A stretch of 24,657 bases of DNA, taken from Linderina pennispora. Lineage: Eukaryota; Kickxellomycota; Kickxellomycetes; Kickxellales; Kickxellaceae. Within the stretch, counting starts at the first letter, position 1, and each line of letters opens with the position of its first letter. Position numbers and translations under genes: made by a program. Location of the stretch: NCBI RefSeq assembly GCF_002104995.1, contig NW_024468402.1, forward strand, positions 1 through 24,657, given 5' to 3'. Below the pieces are notes generated by a model. That model did not search any database. It was not told where the DNA came from and worked only from the letters and a program-made list of their open reading frames with translations. Below are positions 18,501-24,657 of this stretch, piece by piece.

Positions 18501-18527
18501 CTGCAACCGCTGCAACCGCTGCAACCA
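18501..18527. repeat. Triple 9-base repeat upstream of MET2
   Basis: Three consecutive units, ctgcaaccg, ctgcaaccg and ctgcaacca, lie about 190-220 bases before the MET2 start. They are in noncoding sequence and could be a regulator-binding array or a chance microsatellite. Confidence 0.8.
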
Positions 18528-20816
18528 ATGGGCAACGAGTGGTACCCATAGATCGTCCCGATCGCTGGTTTTGTGCATCCAGCTGCTGTGAGCATTAGCT
18601 AGTGACGAATTAGTTAAAAATATTTTGGGGGACAAGATAAAAGGAAGATATCCGATGAGACCAAACGCAATTGGCTTGAAGTGGCGATCAAAGAAAATGA
18701 AATATAGGAGCGCGGGCGTTTGTGCAGAGCAAGACCGAAGAGAACAGAGCGAGGACCGAAGTGATGACCTTGTGCGCGCTACATCTAGGCTACCGATGCA
18801 ACTTCATGCCAGTTACCAGACAAAGAGCATCAAGTTACACTGCAAATGTACGAGAGGCCAGAGACACAACAAGAGTGTCAACAATGCTGTTTACAAAGAT
18901 AGTCAGCAGAGGTTACGATATGTGTTATTGGAATCAGGAATACGCATGGATGGAAAAGGATCCAGAAGGGACCACTGCTCCCTAAGGGCTGGTTTACCAA
19001 TTGATGATAATGAGTGGCAGGGGAGAGGTCCTGTAACTGAGAACAACTATGGATATGCAAAAACAGAAGGCATATTTAACGCTGAAGCTTTTTCAGCAAA
19101 ATACAAAGCACGCCTGTAACAAGCAGGGTAGAGTTAGTGCAAACCAGAAGGCTGCTGAGGCTGTGTCATGGTGCCTGTTGCAACGCCCTGAATCATTGAT
19201 GTATGGAGTCTCCAAATTAAGGCCGTTGCAGCCGTCATGCAGTACACCAGCAAAGCAAGAATCCTGTAGCCTCCTTAGTTTGGTGGCTGCATACAGCAAC
19301 AACCTAGGCAGTTGCACTAAACACACTTTGTTAAACTATCTTGGCACTGTGACTACAGTGTGTGCAGACACCAGCTGGTCTAAAAGAAATGTACTTCAAA
19401 CAAAAGAGTAAAGACAGGTTGAAGAAGAAATACCGGAAAATACATGGTGTAATTTCTGTAGCCCTGTGCCATCTGTTGCGGTATTTTATTGTCACCCAGA
19501 CCGGATGTCAGGAGAAGAATCAACAAAACTAAAGTTGTTTAGGAATGTCTTGGAGGTCAAGGGGATTAGTGTCTAAGGCATCGGCAGAAAAACTTACAAG
19601 CGGGTCCTTGCGGGTGATAGGATTTCCCTAACAGGCAAGGTGTAGACGCGGATCACGTAGCGTCGTAGACAAATCTAGTCTGGGCCATAATAAATGGAGT
19701 AATACTATCAGAGTTGTTAGCATCAGAGGGTCTACAGTTCGTAGACAGCATCAACACACCAGTCTTAACCTACAGACAGTAAAATAGGAGAGATACTCGC
19801 GTAAGAAGGAAGATGAGCAGTCAAGCGTAGCACTAGGTTTCCTGACACCTCACTAAATGCCATTCTACGCGCAGCATAAACCAAATGATTATATAAACCT
19901 GGCATAATCTTATTGCAACTCAACTACGCGGTGCATGTTTGGCACCGAGTCCCGGCATGGAGCTGCATGGCTCACAATAAACAAGCCTACCTCGCTCTCC
20001 TAAAATATTAGTGCAGCAGAATGTTCCAAAAGCCAGGCATGATGGTGACCAGCAACAAAAATAAAGCCAATTCTGGCGCTGTTCACCAGTATCCTCCTGG
20101 CCGATCCGACGACTCAGTTCAATATCGAAATATACGGTCGGGTGCCAGAAACAATGAACTCCAGCGACTCCTTGGGACAGAAAGAGAAAAAGGTTTTGGC
20201 ATCTATTTTTGGCGGGCGGCGAATGGAATGTGGAATGTGATGCCGATCGCTAGAAATGATGTCATGCTGGAAAATGTAGTCTGGGTAGTCCAAAACACAC
20301 TGCCCGCTGTTCATTCTGCGCTCAAGCCACTGTGGTGACTATTGTCAGTATGGTTTCTGAAAGGCTACAAACATTCGGTTTATTTGGCTACCAGCGGGAA
20401 AGTGATTCGCACACACTCAACCTGCAGAAGCAGCATCGCACAGCCAAGACGTGAGACTTGAATTGGAGGTGCAGTTCGGCCAACCACGCGCGCTCCGTGT
20501 GGTGATGTGAGAGATGGACAATGTGGTTAAAAAAGCAACCTTTAAGCGGTCGCACCGTATTCATTCTCGTGCTTGGCTTTGGGGGATACCGCCTGACTCG
20601 GCAACGATTCTCACGACAGACTGTCGCTTATAAGCTCTGGTCAGTTCGTCGAGTGTCGTTCTTTGGCTTTGCTAGCACCCTTTTTCATTCTCTCTTCACT
20701 TTCACGCATATCCATCTTCACGCTTTTCACGTTCATTATTATTTCTCATCGCCCGTACGGATCTGGCTGGCACAGATACTGTTGGACCAAGCACCTTTCT
20801 CACGCTCTATTCAGAT
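18528..20816. other. Gene-poor block of about 2.3 kb
   Basis: This is the longest stretch without a supported gene. The plus strand has a 164-codon frame at 18625-19119 and a 105-codon frame at 20021-20338, both without domains and with the amino-acid mix of random sequence. The middle part is AT-richer than the genes. The last 200 bases (about 20620-20816) are strongly c/t-rich and form the oxidase leader. I see no tRNA, rRNA, transposase fragment or terminal repeats. Confidence 0.45.
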
Positions 20817-22795
20817 ATGAGCGACACCAAGTTTATGAGCGGCGAGCGCATATCGCGCGCCGACATCCTGACCAGCAAACCATGCGTTTGACAGCCAAGC
20901 CGTTGCGCCGTCAATGGATTTCAGACAGAGCCGGCGGCGGTTTCCGCCATACAGCGATGATGCCGGACATCACGCTGCGACGGGTGTTCTTTATAACACT
21001 GTGGCTACTGCTGGCAGGCCATCATCATGGGGGTGCCGGTGGGCGAAGGTTAGCAAGGAGCAAGGGCACCTGAACGGATTCACTGACGGCACGATGTGCT
21101 GCTTGATGTTCAGTTTTGCGATGATATTCATATTCATGTCGCCGACGCTGCTGGAGCTCCTGCGGCGGACGTTTATTTCGCGGTACGTATCGATAGAGAA
21201 GAACATACATGCGCACAAGATTGCGTCGTACTCTGTTGCAGTGTGGGGCATCGCGCATGTGGCCACTTTCTACTACAAGTTCAACAAGACAGTCAAAAAA
21301 TCAGGCGGCAAGGTGACGTTAGCCAGCAAGCTGTTTGGTAACCGGCTGGGGGTCACGGGGCACCTGCTGTGGTTTGCGTTCTTTTTCATTTACGTGTCAT
21401 CGGTGCCGGCAGTGCGGCGGCGGTACCACGAGGTGTTCTATTACACGCACCATCTGTTTCTGGCGATTGTGCCGCTACTGTTTCTGCACGGCAGTGCAGC
21501 GTCATTCCAGTGGTACTGTTGTAGCACCGGGGTCGATCTATGTGCTGGACCGGCTGTACCGGTTCATGCGGTCGCGGTTCCGTTACCCGCGGATTCTGAG
21601 TGTGATTCAGCATCCGTCAAACGTGATTGAGCGCGGATTGAGAAACGCGGTATCAACGCACAGGTCGGGCAGTATGTGTATCTGAACGTGCCGTCGATCT
21701 CACTCCTGCAGTGGCACCCGTTCACCCTGACGAGCGCACCGGAGGAGGGACGAGTTGACGCTGCACATCTGGGTCAGCGGCGATTGGACGCGGCAGCTGG
21801 TGGCGGCACTGCGGGCGTGTGCGGTGAGTGACGGCAAACGACAGTGGGTCGCTGTTTGGCATGGGGACGCGGCCGGGGACAGCAGCACCATCTGTTGCGT
21901 CGACAGGCATCACTGAGCGGCTGGAGGCGGGCGCGCAATGTGCCGACGGACCCAGGGAACCTGAACACGCTGAGTGCGCTGGCGGACCAGGAGCGACTGA
22001 TGCTGATGATGAAAGGCGAGATCGACCCGGCGTCGGGACTGCCGAAACCCGGGGTGCAGACGAACGTACCACCCGCTGAACCATCACCGCGGGTCGGGCG
22101 AGTCGCGGCCGTGGTCGCGCGTGGGGCGGCAGAGCAGGTGCTGTTGGACCGGCTGCCACCCGAGATGGATTTCCGGCTGTCAGGGTCTGTGGCGCCAAAC
22201 CCGGTGGTGCAGAGTGCACGCTGGTCAGCCTGCCGCGGATTCTGGTGGACGGGCCGTATGGAGCGCCGACGCAGCAGGTGTTTGACTACGAGTGCGTGGT
22301 GCTCATCGGCGGCGGAATTGGCGTGACGCCGATGGCGTCGGTGCTCAAGAGCATGTACTACCAGCTACTGTCGGCCGTGTATGCGGCGCGTGCGCAAGGT
22401 GTACTTCCTGTGGGTATGCCGCGATGTCCAGTCGCTGGAGTGGTTCCAGGATCTGCTGGCAGCGCTGGACGAGGAGGATATTGGCGACACGCTGGAAATC
22501 CGCACGTACCTGACAGGCAGATGCCGGTGGACAAGATCAACAACATTGCGCTGTACCATGACTCGGAGGCAGCAGATCCGATCACAGGGTTCGTGCAGAG
22601 CCCAACGTACTTTGGGCGGCCGAACTTTGACAACATATTCAGTGACGTGGCAAGCGCAACCCGAACACCGACATCGGCGTGTTCTTCTGCGGGCCCAAGC
22701 CCATGGGCCGGTCGCTGCGCAAGACCACGAACCGGTGGTCCAAGAAGTTGCGGTCGATCCAGACAAAGTTTGTGTTCCACAAGGAGAACTTTTGA
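20817..22795 (+). CDS. NADPH oxidase (Nox family), heavily frameshifted
   Basis: Nox enzymes pass electrons from NADPH through FAD and two hemes across a membrane to make superoxide, used in fungal development and signalling. Conserved pieces are in order but in changing frames. The start [16 protein letters not shown] (20817) is followed by a first membrane segment near 20990. Then comes the heme-binding core: [15 protein letters not shown] (H-x13-H) and [14 protein letters not shown] (H-x12-H), so all four ligands are kept. The FAD site is [11 protein letters not shown] (about 21720). The NADPH site is [15 protein letters not shown] plus [16 protein letters not shown] (22245-22350). [44 protein letters not shown] and the family-typical end FHKENF complete it. 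Breaks lie near 20880, 20947, 21020, 21045, 21515, 21635, 21748, 21830-21920, 22220, 22385, 22520 and 22652. No EF-hands are seen. An unusually long segment separates the FAD and NADPH sites. Family call firm; gene integrity uncertain. Confidence 0.88.
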
Positions 22796-22841
22796 GCATT
22801 CATGTACGTTTTATGACATTTGTTTCAAATATACCGTCAGA

Positions 22842-24622
22842 CTACTCGTCGTCGTCGTCATCGTCCTGCACCTTGTACTCGAATGCCACGTCCCACCGCG
22901 ACCCGGGCGAAGCAGCACTGACGTATTTGATGAACTTGACGACGCTGGGCTCGCGCATGACCAGATTGAGGGTGTTCCAGGCAGCCGGCGTCGTGAGCAG
23001 AATGCCGTCCTCCTCGGTGTGGCGATACACGCTGCCGTCATTCGAGGCCTCGTCGCCATCGCCGCCGTCAACGTAGCACTGGTAGCCGCCAATGACGCCA
23101 TCAGCCCACTTTTCCTGGCTGGCAGCCAGGGCCAGGGTCGCGTCGAGCATGACGCCGGTGGAGCCGTCGGGGTGCCCAGCGTGTAGTCGAGCCCCGAACG
23201 GAACCGGCGCACCATGCCGCGACGTGCCGTAAGCGCTAGCGTCGTAATGCGGTTGAGCCAGCGCGCAAACGCTCCCGAATCAAACAGCTCCTCTGCACTG
23301 CCGCCAGCAGCCGCGACGCTTCGTCTTCAGTGTCAGTGACCGCCCCGTCATCGGTGGGCCCGGTGGATTCGGGCGTGTTGGCCGTGGCCGGAGCATTCAG
23401 GCGCATGTACCGGCGCACCACCGGCGATCCGACAGCATGCCACTGGTTGCGCTCGCCGGTGCCGTGCGGCGGAATATGCGAGCCCATCATGCCGTCGTGC
23501 TCGTCGATGCGTGCCAGCAGCTCGGCCAGAGGACTGGCTATGGCAGAGTTGAGGAAATGGGCCAACTGGATGCTGGAGTCGTCAGCGAATTTGTTGGCCA
23601 CCTGCGCCATGATCTCATTGCCCAGGTAGTCTGCATTCATGTACTTCTGCAGCACCGTGCGGTCGCTGTCAGAGAGCTCCGTGATATCATCGACTGGAGC
23701 TGTAGGGAGCAAAGGCATCGCCGGACTGCACGGCGAGCGCTGCGCCTTGGCTTCGATCTGGCTGAGCGTTGACACTTCGCCGTGCGCCCACAGCTTCTGC
23801 ATCTGGTTGGTCGCATATCCGGGCTCGCCGGGCTGCGGGAAATGGAACCAGCCCTGGATGCTGAGCCGCTCCTTGCCCAGTCCTGCCACCTCCTCTACCG
23901 AGTGGTGGCTCTGCCGGGCAACACCGTGAAAAACACAATCTGGTTCCACTGCGGCGCTATGCGCTTCGTCGGGTTGACTGCTGGCGCCCACGATGCATCC
24001 GATTCGCGCGGATACAGCTCCAGGTGCCCACCGTCGCGGCGTGCCAGCTTGCCCCGTCGTTGATCTCCGGATCGGGCAGATAGATGATGTACGAGACGCG
24101 CCGGTCGCCGATCACGTCGTCGTGCAGCAGCAGATGGTCGCCCTGCTTGTACCGATTCGTGCTCATGTCTGTGCGCGATCCCGACAGCGGCCCACATCCG
24201 GTTACTGTCGACACAAAGTCCCGGAACTCCTGCGAGTAGATCGCGTCCCGCAGCTTCTGCAGGTGTGGCAGCTGCCGCTTCTCCTCCTCCGGGAGCCCAT
24301 CCAGATTCGCCAGATCCCCCGACTGGTGGTACTTTAGAATGTCCGTTTCCTTCAGCGTAAAGTGCAGACGCGTCAGCATCTCCGAGCGCACACCGCGCAG
24401 CAGCTCCTCGTCGCAGAACTTTTCGATGAACGCGTGCCGGTACGGCTGCGATGAGCTGAACTGCTGCGTTAGCTCGTCCACTGTGTCGAACAGCCCAGGC
24501 CGGAAGCAGGCCCGCGCGTCAAACTCTGCCGTTTCGTGCCGCGCCTTCTTCGTCTCGACAAATCCATGATCACCGTCGGCAGGCTGGGCTACGCGCTTCT
24601 TTTCAGGTTCGCCTGACACCAT
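22842..24622 (-). CDS. TPA1: Tpa1/Ofd1-type prolyl hydroxylase, frameshifted
   Basis: This is a 2-oxoglutarate/Fe(II) dioxygenase of the Tpa1 (yeast)/Ofd1 (S. pombe)/OGFOD1 family, which hydroxylates a proline of ribosomal protein uS12 and in S. pombe helps control the Sre1 oxygen response. The ATG at 24622 begins a charged, Lys-rich N terminus. The catalytic domain shows HLLLHDDVIGDRRVSYIIYL with iron ligands H167 and D169, then DGGHLELYP, KRIAPQWNQIVFFTVLPG and the distal His in SHHSVEEV. The C-terminal degradation-type domain follows (QGWFHFP at its start, later ADYLGNEIMAQV, GSHIPPHG, NQWHAVGSPVVRRYMRL) and ends in an Asp/Glu run. Four one-base breaks occur, near 24054 (g run), 23955, 23296 and 23175 (c run); pieces read on in the next frame without extra sequence. 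Expected length is about 590 residues. It converges with the oxidase gene, 46 bases apart. Confidence 0.9.
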
Positions 24623-24657
24623 TCTGCTTTATGTTCTGCTAAACGGACAACAATGCG

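Noticed and set aside
18625-19119. 164-codon plus-strand frame
   Set aside because: No recognisable motif, near-random amino-acid mix, and no pyrimidine-rich leader ahead of the start.
1670-22660. Frame breaks explained as introns
   Set aside because: At most breaks the protein pattern continues with a one-base shift and no extra sequence or gt-ag pair, unlike the real MET2 intron.

Overview
The window looks like nuclear DNA of a fungus. The evidence is a Zn(II)2Cys6 transcription factor with a fungal middle-homology region, a MET2-type homoserine O-acetyltransferase with a short GT-AG intron, a Tpa1/Ofd1-type prolyl hydroxylase, an Sfc1-type mitochondrial carrier, a secreted GH37 trehalase-like protein and an NADPH oxidase. 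Genes are monocistronic, sit on both strands, follow TATA-like boxes and pyrimidine-rich leaders, and are almost intron-free. That fits an early-diverging lineage such as Kickxellomycotina, but the placement is an inference from gene style and no alignment was run.

Layout from left to right. 1-1291: upstream region of the trehalase-like gene. 1292-3864 (+): GH37 trehalase-like protein with a long Thr/Pro/Gln/Ser repeat tail; its 5' half is broken by several single-base frame changes. 4262-5575 (-): AAAP/SLC38-type amino-acid transporter. 6014-7543 (-): DHA1/vesicular-amine-like MFS transporter. 8260-8589 (-): small unknown Cys-containing protein, divergent from 8951-9958 (+), a PQ-loop vacuolar amino-acid transporter. 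10922-11902 (+): mitochondrial succinate/fumarate carrier Sfc1. 12449-12898 (-): small unknown protein with a Cys/His cluster and a good TATA box. 13701-16094 (-): Zn2Cys6 transcription factor. 16871-18309 (-): MET2, two exons. 18310-20816: gene-poor block. 20817-22795 (+): NADPH oxidase with about twelve frame breaks. 22842-24622 (-): Tpa1/Ofd1 2-oxoglutarate dioxygenase with four frame breaks, convergent with the oxidase.

The genes share a loose theme of solute transport and amino-acid or carbon metabolism: an amino-acid permease, an MFS exporter, a PQ-loop transporter, a dicarboxylate carrier, methionine synthesis and trehalose use. Nothing shows a dedicated cluster. I found no CRISPR array, insertion sequence, tRNA, rRNA or viral gene, and no convincing new multi-gene system.

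The most notable pattern is technical. The central genes (4.2-18.3 kb) are clean, while those near both edges (1.3-2.3 kb and 20.8-24.1 kb) carry many one-base frame changes, often in short G, C or T runs, with the protein pattern continuing across each break. That argues for sequence error near contig edges rather than gene decay. The biologically more interesting points are the divergent active-site region of the trehalase-like protein, a GPI-signal-like stretch in another frame at its 3' end, a long insert in the oxidase, and two unknown Cys-rich small proteins.
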